From contig JBDIVM010000003.1 in the NCBI GenBank assembly GCA_039805905.1, positions 186,001 to 250,000 of the forward strand: a stretch of DNA of 64,000 nt. Reading direction: 5' to 3'. The notes under the pieces were generated by a model. It had not been told where the DNA came from and made no database searches. It saw only the letters and a program-made list of their open reading frames with translations. How positions within the stretch are numbered: position 1 is the first letter of the stretch; each line of letters begins with the position of its first letter. Below are positions 8,461 through 17,012 of the stretch, piece after piece. This DNA comes from Thermohalobaculum sp039805905 (GTDB lineage Bacteria > Pseudomonadota > Alphaproteobacteria > Rhodobacterales > Rhodobacteraceae). The translations under genes were made by a program, and so were the position numbers.

Positions 8461-9717
8461 ATGACCGGTCGGAGTCACGGCACTGCCGCTCACTCTGGCG
8501 TGGCCGCCTCAGGCCATCTGGGCCGGAACCGCGATTTCCTGCTGTTCGTCGCCTCGCGCGTGACCAATGTGCTCGGGCTGCAGATCGTGACGGTTGCGGT
8601 CGGCTGGCATGTCTATGTGATGACCGGCGATCCGCTCGATCTGGGGCTCGTCGGCCTGTCGCAGTTCGCGCCGGCGCTGGCCCTGTTCCTGCTGGCCGGC
8701 ATGGCGGCCGACCGGTACGACCGGCGCTCGATCCTCGCCGCCTGCAACGCCGTCCATGTGCTGGCGACCGGTCTGCTCTTTGCCGATGCCAGGGCCGGCG
8801 CCGCGGAGGTCCTGCCGATCTTCGCCATCCTGGTGATCCACGGCTCGGCGCGGTCCTTCTATTTCACGGCGAGTCAGGCGATCCTCCCGAACCTGGTGCC
8901 GGAGCCGCAGTTCCCGCAGGCGGTCGCATGGTCCTCGACGGTCAACAAGGCCGCCCAGCTCGGCGGGCCCGCCGCAGGCGGGCTCCTGGTGGCGGCGACC
9001 GGTGACGCGGTGTATCTCGTCGCGCTCGCGACCTTCGCCGCCGCGGCGCTCACCGCGGCGATGACCGGCGCCCGCATCACGGTCCACCCGCGCGAACCCT
9101 TCGGCATTCGCAAGGTGCTGGGCGGGTTCGAGTACATCTGGGACCGCAAGATCGTGCTCGGCGCGATCTCGATCGATCTGATCGCGGTTCTGTTCGGCGG
9201 CGTGATGGGGCTGCTGCCGGTCTTTGCGCGCGACGTCCTGCATGTGGGTGCCGAAGGGCTGGGCATCATGCGGGCGATGCCGGCGCTCGGCGCCCTGCTC
9301 GTCGGGCTCGTCCTCACGCGGCTCGCATCGCCGCGGCGGATGGGGCCGAGCCTCTTCGTCGCGCTCGCGGTTTTCGGGGCATCGATCGTCGTCTTCGGCC
9401 TCTCGGAGACCTACTGGCTGTCCCTGGCCGCGCTGGCGGTCTACGGAGCCGCCGACATGGTCAGCGTCTACGTCCGGGTCACGCTCGTGCAGCTGGCGAC
9501 GCCGGACGCAATGCGCGGGCGGGTGAGTGCGGTGAACGGCGTCGCGATCAATGCCTCGAACGAGCTGGGCGACTTCCGCGCCGGCATCATGGCGGCAGCG
9601 ACCGGAACCGTGCCCGCCGTGCTGGCGGGCGGCGCGGTCACGCTTGCCTCGACCCTGCTGTGGTCACGGCTGTTTCCGCAGCTCGGGAAGGTCGACCGGC
9701 TTGCCGATGTGCACTGA
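8461..9717 (+). CDS. MFS transporter, EntS-like (MFS_3) family
   Basis: A 418-aa inner-membrane protein with about 12 hydrophobic helices. The loop after helix 2 has GMAADRYDRRSIL, matching the MFS motif A pattern of the EntS-like group. The DAMRGRVSAVNGV segment in the C-terminal half is characteristic of this family. The start has a strong GGAGGGAAG ribosome binding site. Members export siderophores or drugs, but the substrate here is unknown. It stands alone, with 179 nt before it and a 377-nt gap after it. Confidence 0.85.
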   Translation: MTGRSHGTAAHSGVAASGHLGRNRDFLLFVASRVTNVLGLQIVTVAVGWHVYVMTGDPLDLGLVGLSQFAPALALFLLAGMAADRYDRRSILAACNAVHVLATGLLFADARAGAAEVLPIFAILVIHGSARSFYFTASQAILPNLVPEPQFPQAVAWSSTVNKAAQLGGPAAGGLLVAATGDAVYLVALATFAAAALTAAMTGARITVHPREPFGIRKVLGGFEYIWDRKIVLGAISIDLIAVLFGGVMGLLPVFARDVLHVGAEGLGIMRAMPALGALLVGLVLTRLASPRRMGPSLFVALAVFGASIVVFGLSETYWLSLAALAVYGAADMVSVYVRVTLVQLATPDAMRGRVSAVNGVAINASNELGDFRAGIMAAATGTVPAVLAGGAVTLASTLLWSRLFPQLGKVDRLADVH

Positions 9718-10094
9718 GGCCCGCGCCTCAGGCGACGGCCACGCTGCCGCGGCAGGCATCGGCGCCGTCCACCGCCGGCTCGCCGGCCCTGCGCTCGCGG
9801 TCCGCACACATGCGCTTGAAATTAGCGGCGACCCGTTTCATCGCGGTCGGAGTCAGTCGCGACGGCTCCTCATGGGCCACCGGCCCCTCGCCCGACACCG
9901 CGGGCATCTCGCTACGCACACCAACGCTCCCAAGTACAGACAGACACACCCAAACACTTGAGCTTTGCTTATAACACATAAGCGCGGATTTTCCATCGGC
10001 GAAATGATAAGCCGCAGCGGCGGCGTGCCGCTTGACCCGCACCTGCGCCGCCACATGTTCCGGCCGAGTTGGGACCACCAGAGGAGATTCGCCC
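9718..10094. other. Intergenic region with a doubtful minus-strand small ORF
   Basis: This 377-bp region lies between the MFS and haloacid dehalogenase genes. An AT-richer patch at about 9930-10010 holds possible promoter elements; read leftward there is TGTTATAAG. An 83-codon frame runs leftward from ATG at 9979 to 9728, with a basic stretch KRVAANFKRMCADRERR. It has no clear ribosome binding site and no recognised family, so it is not called as a gene. Confidence 0.3.
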
Positions 10095-10778
10095 ATGCCC
10101 GCAACCACTTGTGTCTTCGACGCCTACGGCACCCTGTTCGATGTCGCCGCCGCGGCGCGGAGCGCCGCCGCCGAGCCCGGGCGCACCGAGTTTGCCGCGA
10201 AATGGCCGGCGATCTCAACCACCTGGCGACTGAAGCAGCTCCAGTACACCTGGCTCCGGGCGACCGCAGGCGTGCATACCGGCTTCTGGCAGGTGACCCA
10301 GGACGGGCTCGACTACGCGCTCGAGGCGCATGGCATGGCGTCACCCGAGCTCAGGGCGCGCCTGCTGCAGCTCTACTGGGAGCTCGACGCCTATCCGGAA
10401 GTGCCGGCGATGCTGAAGGCGCTCAAGGCGCGTGGCGTGGCCACGGCGATCCTGTCGAACGGGTCGCCCGACATGCTGAAGGGCGCCGTCGACCATGCGG
10501 GGATCGGCGATGTGCTCGACGCGGTCCTCTCTGTCGAGGCCGTGGGCGTGTTCAAGCCGAACCGGTCGGTCTACGAGCTTGTCGGGCAGCATTTCGGCTG
10601 CGCCCGGTCGCAGGTGCTGTTCGTCTCGTCGAACTGCTGGGACGCCTGCGCCGCGGCCGGGTTCGGGTTCCGCGCGGTCTGGGCCAACCGCGCCGGCGAG
10701 CCGATGGACCGGCTGCCGTGGCAGCCGCAGCATGTGGTCAGGGACCTGATCGCGATTCCGGAATTCCTCGCCGGATGA
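10095..10778 (+). CDS. Haloacid dehalogenase, type II
   Basis: This HAD-superfamily hydrolase resembles (S)-2-haloacid dehalogenases, which replace halogen with hydroxyl on short 2-haloacids. The 227-aa product shows the nucleophile motif VFDAYGTLFD (D9), the SNG motif in ILSNGSPDML, the Lys motif in GVFKPNRSVYEL, and SSNCWDACAAAGFGF near the C-terminus. All are arranged as in type II enzymes. The ATG at 10095 follows GAGGAG by 9 nt. The natural substrate may not be halogenated. It appears monocistronic. Confidence 0.9.
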   Translation: MPATTCVFDAYGTLFDVAAAARSAAAEPGRTEFAAKWPAISTTWRLKQLQYTWLRATAGVHTGFWQVTQDGLDYALEAHGMASPELRARLLQLYWELDAYPEVPAMLKALKARGVATAILSNGSPDMLKGAVDHAGIGDVLDAVLSVEAVGVFKPNRSVYELVGQHFGCARSQVLFVSSNCWDACAAAGFGFRAVWANRAGEPMDRLPWQPQHVVRDLIAIPEFLAG

Positions 10779-10977
10779 GCGGCCTGCGCCCGCGGGCAGC
10801 AGGTGCCGGCGCCGGGGGCGGGCAACCGCACATCCCCGCCGGTCGGCTACCGGCAGGGTATGGCGCACCGGCACCGGCGCCTGCTAGACCTGACGGTGGC
10901 CTCCCCTGACCACGTCAGCCGCCCGGCACGGCCCGGGTGCCCTAAGCGACCCATGCATTTCCGGAAAGGCACATCAG

Positions 10978-11985
10978 ATGCCCGACAGCCTGACCCACGC
11001 ACCCGCCGACGCGATCACCATCGACGACCTTCGCGCCGCGCGGAAGCGGCTCGAGGGCAGGGCCGTGGTCACGCCGCTCCTCGAGAGCCCGCTCCTGAAC
11101 CGCGCCGCCGGGCGCCGCGTGCTGGTGAAGGCCGAATGCCTGCAGAAGACCGGCAGCTTCAAGTTCCGCGGCGGCTGGTCGGCAGTCTCGGCCCTGCCGG
11201 AAGCGGCGCGCAGGCGCGGCGTCATCGCCTTCTCGTCGGGCAACCACGCCCAGGGCGTGGCGCATGCCGCCGAGCTGAGCGGCGCACCCTGCGTGGTCGT
11301 GATGCCGAACGACGCGCCCGCACTCAAGATCACGAACACCCGTGCCTATGGCGCCGAGGTGGTGCTCTACGATCGGCCCGGCGGCGAGGACCGGCAGGCG
11401 CTCGGCAACCGGATCGCGGCCGAGCGCGGCCTCACGCTCATCCGTCCCTTCGACGAGCCGATGGTGATGGCCGGCCAGGGCAGCTGCGGGCTCGAGATCG
11501 CCGAGCAGGCGCGCGCCGCCGGCGTCACCCGGGCCGACGTGCTGGTCTGCGCCGGGGGCGGCGGGTTCTCGGCCGGCGTCGCGCTGGCGCTCGAGGCCGA
11601 GGCGCCCGGGCTCAGGGTCCGGACCTGCGAGCCCGCCGGCTTCGATGACTGGGCGCGTTCGCTCAAGGCCGGCAGGCGGCTGACCAACCCCAGCGAGACC
11701 GGCTCGATCTGCGACGCGCTGCTCGCACCCTCGCCCGGCGAGTTGACCTTCCCGGTGCTGATGCGCCTCGCCGGCCCGGGCCTCGTCGTGACCGATGACG
11801 AGGCGCTCGCCGCGATGGCGGCGGCCTTCCTCAACCTCAAGATCGTCGCCGAGCCGGGCGGTGCGGTGGCGCTGGCTGCCGCCCTGTCGCGCAGGAACGA
11901 GATCGCCGGCGACGCGGTGATCTGCACGGTCAGCGGCGGCAATGTCGACGCGGCGATGTTCGCCCGTGCGCTGGCCAGGGCGTGA
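10978..11985 (+). CDS. Threonine/serine dehydratase-like PLP enzyme
   Basis: A 335-aa fold-type II PLP enzyme. The PLP Lys is in GSFKFRGG (K62). It is followed by the substrate loop SSGNHAQGV and the phosphate-binding CAGGGGFSAGV. There is no ACT regulatory domain, so it resembles biodegradative threonine ammonia-lyases, serine racemases and threo-3-hydroxyaspartate dehydratases rather than IlvA. The exact substrate cannot be assigned. The stop overlaps the GTG start of the thioesterase gene by 4 nt, suggesting coupled translation. Confidence 0.88.
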   Translation: MPDSLTHAPADAITIDDLRAARKRLEGRAVVTPLLESPLLNRAAGRRVLVKAECLQKTGSFKFRGGWSAVSALPEAARRRGVIAFSSGNHAQGVAHAAELSGAPCVVVMPNDAPALKITNTRAYGAEVVLYDRPGGEDRQALGNRIAAERGLTLIRPFDEPMVMAGQGSCGLEIAEQARAAGVTRADVLVCAGGGGFSAGVALALEAEAPGLRVRTCEPAGFDDWARSLKAGRRLTNPSETGSICDALLAPSPGELTFPVLMRLAGPGLVVTDDEALAAMAAAFLNLKIVAEPGGAVALAAALSRRNEIAGDAVICTVSGGNVDAAMFARALARA

Positions 11986-12371
11986 GCGAGCGGCAGGGAA
12001 TGCCCGGACCTCGGGGCGAGATCACGCTGCAGACCATCGCCATGCCGGCGGATGCCAACGCCAATGGCGACATCTTCGGCGGCTGGCTGATGGCGCAGAT
12101 GGACCTCGGCGCCAGCGTGCTGGCGCGCCAGCGCGCAAGGGGCCGGGTGGCGACCGTGGCGGTCGACGGCATGGAGTTTCACAAGCCGGTCAGGGTCGGC
12201 GACGTGCTGGCGATCCACTCGGTGATGGAGCGCGAGGGCCGCACCTCGATGAAGATCGCCGTCGAGGCCTGGATCACGCGCATGCCTGCCGGCGATCACA
12301 TGCGGGTGACGAAGGCGATGTTCACCTTCGTGGCGATCGACGACGGGGGCAAGCCGCGGGGCCTGCCATGA
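11982..12371 (+). CDS. Acyl-CoA thioesterase, YciA-like hotdog protein
   Basis: A 129-aa single hotdog domain. It carries the catalytic region NANGDIFGGWLMAQMD, in which the DIFGGW Asp and surrounding residues are diagnostic of YciA/BACH-type acyl-CoA hydrolases. MEFHKPVRVGD follows. The GTG start at 11982 forms a GTGA overlap with the dehydratase stop and has GGCCAGGG just upstream. An ATG at 12000 is possible but has poor spacing. It probably recycles CoA from short or medium acyl-CoA. Confidence 0.9.
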   Translation: MSERQGMPGPRGEITLQTIAMPADANANGDIFGGWLMAQMDLGASVLARQRARGRVATVAVDGMEFHKPVRVGDVLAIHSVMEREGRTSMKIAVEAWITRMPAGDHMRVTKAMFTFVAIDDGGKPRGLP

Positions 12372-12387
12372 CGCCCCGACAAAGCAA

Positions 12388-12413
12388 AACCCCGCGGGAG
12401 ATCCCGCGGGGTT
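12388..12413 (-). terminator. Terminator of cold-shock gene 1
   Basis: A perfect 11-bp stem (AACCCCGCGGG with CCCGCGGGGTT) and 4-nt loop is followed on the minus strand by TTGCTTTG, so the T-tract serves the leftward cold-shock gene. It also faces the end of the thioesterase gene. It is nearly identical to the terminator of the second cold-shock gene at 12873. Confidence 0.85.
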
Positions 12414-12441
12414 CCGTCGGTCCTGAGCCTGTGCGCAGGGC

Positions 12442-12648
12442 TCAGATGTAGCGCAGGTTTCCGGCGGAGGCGCGGCCGTCGCGCCCGCTCTCGAGGTCGT
12501 AGCTGACCTTCTGCCCCTCGCCCGGGGACTGCAGGCCGGCGCGCTCGACCGCCGACACGTGCAGGAACACGTCCTTGCTGCCGTCGTCGGGCTGGATGAA
12601 GCCGAAGCCCTTGCCGGCGTTGAACCACTTCACGGTGCCATTGGCCAT
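12442..12648 (-). CDS. Cold-shock protein (copy 1)
   Basis: A 68-aa single cold-shock domain, an OB fold that binds single-stranded RNA and DNA. It has the RNP1-like KGFGFIQPDDG and RNP2-like VFLHVSAVE. The tail GQKVSYDLESGRDGRASAGNL is typical of alphaproteobacterial CspA-like proteins. It is about 76% identical to the next gene to the right. It has its own promoter (12774-12802), a leader of about 112 nt conserved with its paralogue, and its own terminator, so it is a complete duplicated unit. Whether it is cold-induced cannot be read from the CDS. Confidence 0.96.
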   Translation of the reverse strand: MANGTVKWFNAGKGFGFIQPDDGSKDVFLHVSAVERAGLQSPGEGQKVSYDLESGRDGRASAGNLRYI

Positions 12649-12773
12649 GTCCGTGTCTCCTTCTCTGGTCGCCGCGCGCGGATTGCGGCGGCTGTCGCTG
12701 CTCGGTCAGGTCAGAAAAACCGGCAGTCTCGAGAGACGGACAGTGATTTTGATGGATGATCGATAGCGCGCCT

Positions 12774-12802
12774 CATATCGGCGCTTTTGGCCAGGATTGC
12801 AA
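12774..12802 (-). promoter_or_regulatory. Promoter of cold-shock gene 1
   Basis: Read on the minus strand, a -35 TTGCAA (12797-12802) and -10 GATATG (12774-12779) are 17 bp apart. Two bases after the -10 comes GCGCGCTATCG, the first block shared with the second cold-shock gene. The promoter of that gene sits at exactly the same distance from the block, which supports both. The transcript would have a 5' leader of about 115-120 nt. Confidence 0.6.
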
Positions 12803-12872
12803 GCCCCGAGGCACCGGATGGCAGAATCGGGCCGGAAGTTCCCGCCGCATCCCGGCCCGCAGGGCAATGCAA

Positions 12873-12898
12873 AACCCCGCGGCGTGACCCGCGGGGTT
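12873..12898 (-). terminator. Terminator of cold-shock gene 2
   Basis: A perfect 10-bp stem (AACCCCGCGG with CCGCGGGGTT) and 6-nt loop is followed on the minus strand by TTGCATTG. It is a near copy of the terminator at 12388, with the flanking GTCGGTCCTG also conserved. The duplication therefore covered the whole transcription unit. Confidence 0.85.
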
Positions 12899-12926
12899 CG
12901 GTCGGTCCTGCGCTGGCCCGACGGGC

Positions 12927-13133
12927 TCAGACGTAGGCGAGGTTCCCGGCCGAGGCGCGGCCGTCGCGGCCGGTCTCCATGTCGAAGCTCACCTTCTGTC
13001 CGTCGCGCGGCGGCTGCAGCCCGGCACGCTCCACGGCCGAGATGTGGACAAAGATGTCCTTGCCGCCGTCATCGGGCGCGATGAAGCCGTAACCCTTCGT
13101 AGCGTTGAACCATTTCACGGTGCCAGTGGCCAT
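12927..13133 (-). CDS. Cold-shock protein (copy 2)
   Basis: A 68-aa cold-shock domain protein with RNP1 KGYGFIAPDDG and RNP2 IFVHISAVE. It differs from copy 1 at 16 positions, mostly conservative. Both copies read leftward and are separated by the promoter and leader of copy 1. The leader (13134-13244) and promoter (13258-13286) closely match those of copy 1. parC is divergent upstream. RNA-chaperone function is inferred from the family. Confidence 0.96.
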   Translation of the reverse strand: MATGTVKWFNATKGYGFIAPDDGGKDIFVHISAVERAGLQPPRDGQKVSFDMETGRDGRASAGNLAYV

Positions 13134-13257
13134 TCCCCGTGTCTCCTTCTCGGTGGCCGCGCGCGGGATGCCGCGGCTGTGGCTTCTCGGTCAGATCGGA
13201 AAACCGGCAGCCTTGGAGGACAGACGGGTATTTCGATAGGCGAGCGATAGCGCGCGG

Positions 13258-13286
13258 AATTGTGGGCGAATCGGGGGAAAAATCAA
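13258..13286 (-). promoter_or_regulatory. Promoter of cold-shock gene 2
   Basis: On the minus strand, -35 TTGATT (13281-13286) and -10 ACAATT (13258-13263) are 17 bp apart. Two bases after the -10 comes GCGCGCTATCG, as in copy 1. The region upstream of the shared block is not conserved between copies apart from the hexamers, as expected for real promoter elements. Confidence 0.6.
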
Positions 13287-13345
13287 GGGGAGTCAGTACC
13301 CCGAACCAACTGGACCGCCCTGCGTCGCTCGGCTACACAACATCT

Positions 13346-15643
13346 ATGAGTACTCTGTTTCGCGACGACGACATGCAGGGTGTGGTCGCCGAGCCACTGG
13401 CCCAGGCGCTGGGCGAGCGTTACCTGACCTATGCGCTCTCCACCATCATGCACCGGGCCCTGCCGGACGCGCGCGACGGGCTGAAGCCCGTGCACCGGCG
13501 CCTGCTCTGGGCCATGCGGCAGCTGCGGCTGGACCCGAACCAGGCCTACAAGAAGTCAGCCCGCGTCGTGGGCGACGTAATCGGCAGGTATCACCCGCAT
13601 GGCGACCAGGCGGTCTACGATGCGCTGGTGCGTGCGGCGCAGGACTTCAGCTTGCGCTACCCCCTGATCGACGGGCAGGGCAACTTCGGCAACATCGACG
13701 GCGACGGCGCGGCGGCCTACCGCTACACCGAGGCGCGGCTGACCCAGGTCGCTGCCGCCATGCTCGAAGGGCTCGACGAGGACGCGGTCGATCTGCGCCC
13801 CACCTTCAACGGCGAGGACCAGGAGCCGGAGGTCCTGCCCGCGGCCTTCCCGAACCTGCTGGCCAACGGCGCCTCGGGGATCGCCGTCGGCATGGCGACC
13901 TCGATCCCGCCGCACAATGCCGGCGAGATCGCCGAGGCACTCCTGCACATGATCCGCCACCCCAATGCGCGGACCGAGACCCTGGTCGAAATGATTCCGG
14001 GCCCGGATTTCCCGACCGGTGGCGTTCTGGTCGAGAGCCGCGAGGCGATCGCGCAGGCCTACCGTACCGGGCGGGGCAGCTTCCGGCTGCGCGCGGTGTG
14101 GGACGTCGAGGATCTCGGCCGCGGCGCCTGGCAGATCGTCGTCACCGAGATCCCCTATCAGGTGCAGAAGTCCAGGCTGATCGAGCGCATCGCCGATCTG
14201 GTGAACGAGAAGAAGGTGCCGGTTCTCGCCGATGTGCGCGACGAATCGGCCGAGGACGTGCGCATCGTGCTGGAGCCGCGCGCCCGCACAGTGGACCCCG
14301 CGATGCTGATGGAGATGCTGTTCCGGCACTCCGACCTCGAGGTCCGCGTGCCCCTCAACATGAATGTGCTGATCGACGGGCGGACGCCCCGGGTCTGCTC
14401 GCTCGCGGAGGTGCTGCGGGCCTTCCTCGACCACCGGCGCGAGGTGCTGCTGCGCCGCTCGCGCCACCGGCTCGGCAGGATCGGCCACCGGCTCGAGGTG
14501 CTCGAGGGCTACATCATCGCGTTCCTCAACCTCGACCGCCTGATCGAGATCATCCGCACCGAGGACGAGCCGAAGCCCGTCATGATGGAGGCGTTCCGCC
14601 TGACCGACCTGCAGGCCGAGGCGATCCTCAACATGCGGCTGAGATCGCTGCGCCGGCTCGAGGAGATGGAGCTCCGGCGCGAGCGCGACGATCTCCTGGC
14701 GGAGAAGTCGGAGCTCGACGCCCTGATGGCCGACGAGGACCTGCAGTGGGGGCGGATCACCGACCAGATCCGCGCCATGCGCGACCGCTTCGGCGCCCCT
14801 GCGGCGCTCCGGCACCTCCGTCTCGCCGAGGACATCGCCACGGCCCGGCGCGGGCATGATCCCTACCCCGCCGGCGCCCGGCGCACCGGCCTTGCCGACG
14901 CCCCCGCCATCGAGGAGATGCCGTTCGAGGCGCTGATCGAGCGCGAGCCTGTCACAGTGGTCTGCTCGCGGCAGGGCTGGATCCGGGCGCTCAAGGGCCA
15001 TGTCGCCCTCGACGCCGAGCAAAAGTACAAGGACGGCGATGCCGGCCGATTCCTGTTCCACGCGCAGACCACCGACAGGCTGCTGGCCTTCGCCACCAAC
15101 GGCCGGTTCTACACCATCGGCTGCGACCGCCTGCCCGGCGGACGCGGCATGGGAGAGCCGGTCCGCCTGATGATCGACCTGCCGAACGACGAGGAGCTGG
15201 TCGCCCTGTTCATCCACCGCCCCGGCGAGCGGCTGCTGGTCGCCTCCTCCGCGGGCGACGGCTTCATCGTCCCCGAGAACGAGGTGCTGGCCCAGACCCG
15301 CGCCGGCAGGCAGGTGCTGAATGTGAAGGCCGGGGTGAGGGCGATGGTCTGCCGGCCGGTGACCGGCGATCATGTGGCGGTGGTGGGCGACAACCGCAAG
15401 CTGCTGGTGTTCCCGCTGGCGGAGCTGCCGGAGATGACTCGCGGCAAGGGCGTTCGGCTGCAAAAATACAAGGACGGCGGCCTCGCGGACGCGGTCTGCT
15501 TCGCCATCGCCGACGGGCTGGGCTGGAAGGATCCGGCCGGGCGGGCCCGGACCGAGAAGGATCTCGCCGAGTACCAGGGCAAGCGCGCCTCCGCCGGGCG
15601 CATGGCCCCGCGCGGCTTCCCGCGCGAGAACCGGTTCACCTGA
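13346..15643 (+). CDS. parC: DNA topoisomerase IV subunit A
   Basis: ParC is the DNA-cleaving subunit that decatenates sister chromosomes with ParE. The 765-aa product has the winged-helix region RYHPHGDQAVYDALV and DGQGNFGNIDGDGAAAYRYTEARL, with the catalytic Tyr at about 127. The C-terminal beta-propeller is short. The NIDGD insertion and the length point to ParC rather than GyrA. The Ser of HPHGDS that contacts quinolones in E. coli GyrA and ParC is Gln here (Q88). The ATG at 13346 gives the MSTLFRDDDMQG start; no strong ribosome binding site is seen. The gene is divergent from the cold-shock unit. Confidence 0.95.
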   Translation: MSTLFRDDDMQGVVAEPLAQALGERYLTYALSTIMHRALPDARDGLKPVHRRLLWAMRQLRLDPNQAYKKSARVVGDVIGRYHPHGDQAVYDALVRAAQDFSLRYPLIDGQGNFGNIDGDGAAAYRYTEARLTQVAAAMLEGLDEDAVDLRPTFNGEDQEPEVLPAAFPNLLANGASGIAVGMATSIPPHNAGEIAEALLHMIRHPNARTETLVEMIPGPDFPTGGVLVESREAIAQAYRTGRGSFRLRAVWDVEDLGRGAWQIVVTEIPYQVQKSRLIERIADLVNEKKVPVLADVRDESAEDVRIVLEPRARTVDPAMLMEMLFRHSDLEVRVPLNMNVLIDGRTPRVCSLAEVLRAFLDHRREVLLRRSRHRLGRIGHRLEVLEGYIIAFLNLDRLIEIIRTEDEPKPVMMEAFRLTDLQAEAILNMRLRSLRRLEEMELRRERDDLLAEKSELDALMADEDLQWGRITDQIRAMRDRFGAPAALRHLRLAEDIATARRGHDPYPAGARRTGLADAPAIEEMPFEALIEREPVTVVCSRQGWIRALKGHVALDAEQKYKDGDAGRFLFHAQTTDRLLAFATNGRFYTIGCDRLPGGRGMGEPVRLMIDLPNDEELVALFIHRPGERLLVASSAGDGFIVPENEVLAQTRAGRQVLNVKAGVRAMVCRPVTGDHVAVVGDNRKLLVFPLAELPEMTRGKGVRLQKYKDGGLADAVCFAIADGLGWKDPAGRARTEKDLAEYQGKRASAGRMAPRGFPRENRFT

Positions 15644-15650
15644 GCCGGCA

Positions 15651-16397
15651 ATGACGGAAACCTGCCTGATCACCGGCGGCTCGCGCGGCATAGGCCGGGC
15701 GGTCGCCGTCCTCGCCGGCCGGCGCGGCTGGAACGTGGGCGTCAACTACGCAGGCAACGCCGCGGCGGCGGCCGAGTGCGTACGGATGGTCGGGTCTGCC
15801 GGCGGCAAGGCGATCGCCATTGCCGGCGACGTGTCGCGCGAGGCTGACGTCATCGCCATGTTCGATGCGGCCGAGGCCGCCTTCGGGCCGCTGACCGCCG
15901 TCGTCAACAATGCCGGGATCGTCGATGCCGCCTCGACGCTCGCCGACATGCCGCTCGCACGGATGCGGCGGATCTTCGATGTCAACGTGCTCGGCGCCTA
16001 TCTGGTCGCGCGCGAGGCCGCCCGGCGACTTCCGGTCGACCGGGGCGGGCAGGGCGGAGCGATCGTCAACATCTCGTCAGTCGCGGCACGGCTGGGCGCG
16101 CCCGGCCAGTATCTGGACTATGCCGGCTCGAAGGGCGCCATCGACACGATGACCGTCGGGCTGGCAAGGGAACTCGCCGCCGGCGGGGTGCGCGTCAATG
16201 GTGTGCGGCCCGGCATCATCGAGACCGAGATCCACGCCTCCGGCGGCGAGCCCGACCGGGCGGCGCGGCTCGGGCCGACGGCACCGCTCGGGCGGGCCGG
16301 AACCGCCGAGGAGGTCGCCGAGGCGGTGCTCTGGCTGCTCTCGGACGCCGCATCCTACGTCACCGGGGCGACCCTCGACGTTTCCGGCGGGCGCTGA
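15651..16397 (+). CDS. SDR-family NAD(P)-dependent oxidoreductase
   Basis: A 248-aa classical short-chain dehydrogenase. It has the cofactor motif TGGSRGIG at the N-terminus, VNNAG near residue 87, the active-site Ser in NISSVAA, and YAGSK with the catalytic Tyr and Lys. The C-terminal YVTGATLDVSGG is typical. It resembles FabG-like or glucose dehydrogenase-like sugar and acyl reductases, but the substrate cannot be set. It starts 7 nt after the parC stop and is probably co-transcribed with it. Confidence 0.9.
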   Translation: MTETCLITGGSRGIGRAVAVLAGRRGWNVGVNYAGNAAAAAECVRMVGSAGGKAIAIAGDVSREADVIAMFDAAEAAFGPLTAVVNNAGIVDAASTLADMPLARMRRIFDVNVLGAYLVAREAARRLPVDRGGQGGAIVNISSVAARLGAPGQYLDYAGSKGAIDTMTVGLARELAAGGVRVNGVRPGIIETEIHASGGEPDRAARLGPTAPLGRAGTAEEVAEAVLWLLSDAASYVTGATLDVSGGR

Positions 16398-16486
16398 GCG
16401 GCAGTTTCCCGGCCCTGCACATTCCGGCACGGCTTCGCTATATTATGCGGAAGCGGCGCGGCCTGCGGCCGCCGGAGGATGCCCTG

Positions 16487-16972
16487 ATGCACAACCGGAT
16501 CCTGATCGTCCCGGCGCTCGTCGCGGTGCTCGCCGCCGCGGCCGGCTGCAGCACCGTCCCGGGACCCGAGCGTCGCGCCGCCTGCCAGGCGACGGACTGG
16601 ACGGGCTTCGGACTGAACGACGGCCGGCTGGGCGTTCCGGAAACCGAGCGCACCGAGCGCTTCGCCGACTGCGCCGGACTCGGCCACCCCGCCGACCTCG
16701 ACGCATACCGGCTGGGTCGCGCCGAGGGGCTCAGGGAATACTGCACGGTCGAGAGCGGCTACGCGGTCGGCTCGTCCGGACGGCGGTACCGGAAGGTCTG
16801 CCCGCCCGAGCAGGAGCAAGCCTTCCTGCAGGGCTACGAGGAAGGCCGGAAGGACTATCGGGGACGATATCCCTACTTCTATCCGCAATTCGGCTTCGGG
16901 ATCGGGATCGGCAGCTACCACAATTCGGGCTTTTACGGCGCCCGGTACGGGTATCCCGGCTGGTGGTGGTGA
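16487..16972 (+). CDS. DUF2799 lipoprotein
   Basis: A 161-aa predicted lipoprotein. The signal peptide ends in the lipobox LAAAAGC. The mature part has DWTGFGLNDGRLG, then paired repeat-like segments AYRLGRAEGLREYC and FLQGYEEGRKDY, which are the features of DUF2799. It ends in a Gly/Tyr/Trp-rich tail. The ATG at 16487 follows GGAGG by about 8 nt. It is convergent with trxB. Function is unknown; the envelope location is inferred from the lipobox. Confidence 0.85.
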   Translation: MHNRILIVPALVAVLAAAAGCSTVPGPERRAACQATDWTGFGLNDGRLGVPETERTERFADCAGLGHPADLDAYRLGRAEGLREYCTVESGYAVGSSGRRYRKVCPPEQEQAFLQGYEEGRKDYRGRYPYFYPQFGFGIGIGSYHNSGFYGARYGYPGWWW

Positions 16973-17012
16973 AGCCGACAGGCGCAGCCGGCAGGCCGCA
17001 GGTGGGACCCGT

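Noticed and set aside
9728..9979. 83-codon minus-strand frame between the MFS and haloacid dehalogenase genes
   Set aside because: No ribosome binding site, family or neighbour support; described only as part of the intergenic region.
13556..15745. Open frame of 729 codons antisense to parC
   Set aside because: It lies wholly opposite a well-conserved gene and is Arg/His/Gly-rich without family features, a typical artefact of high-GC coding.
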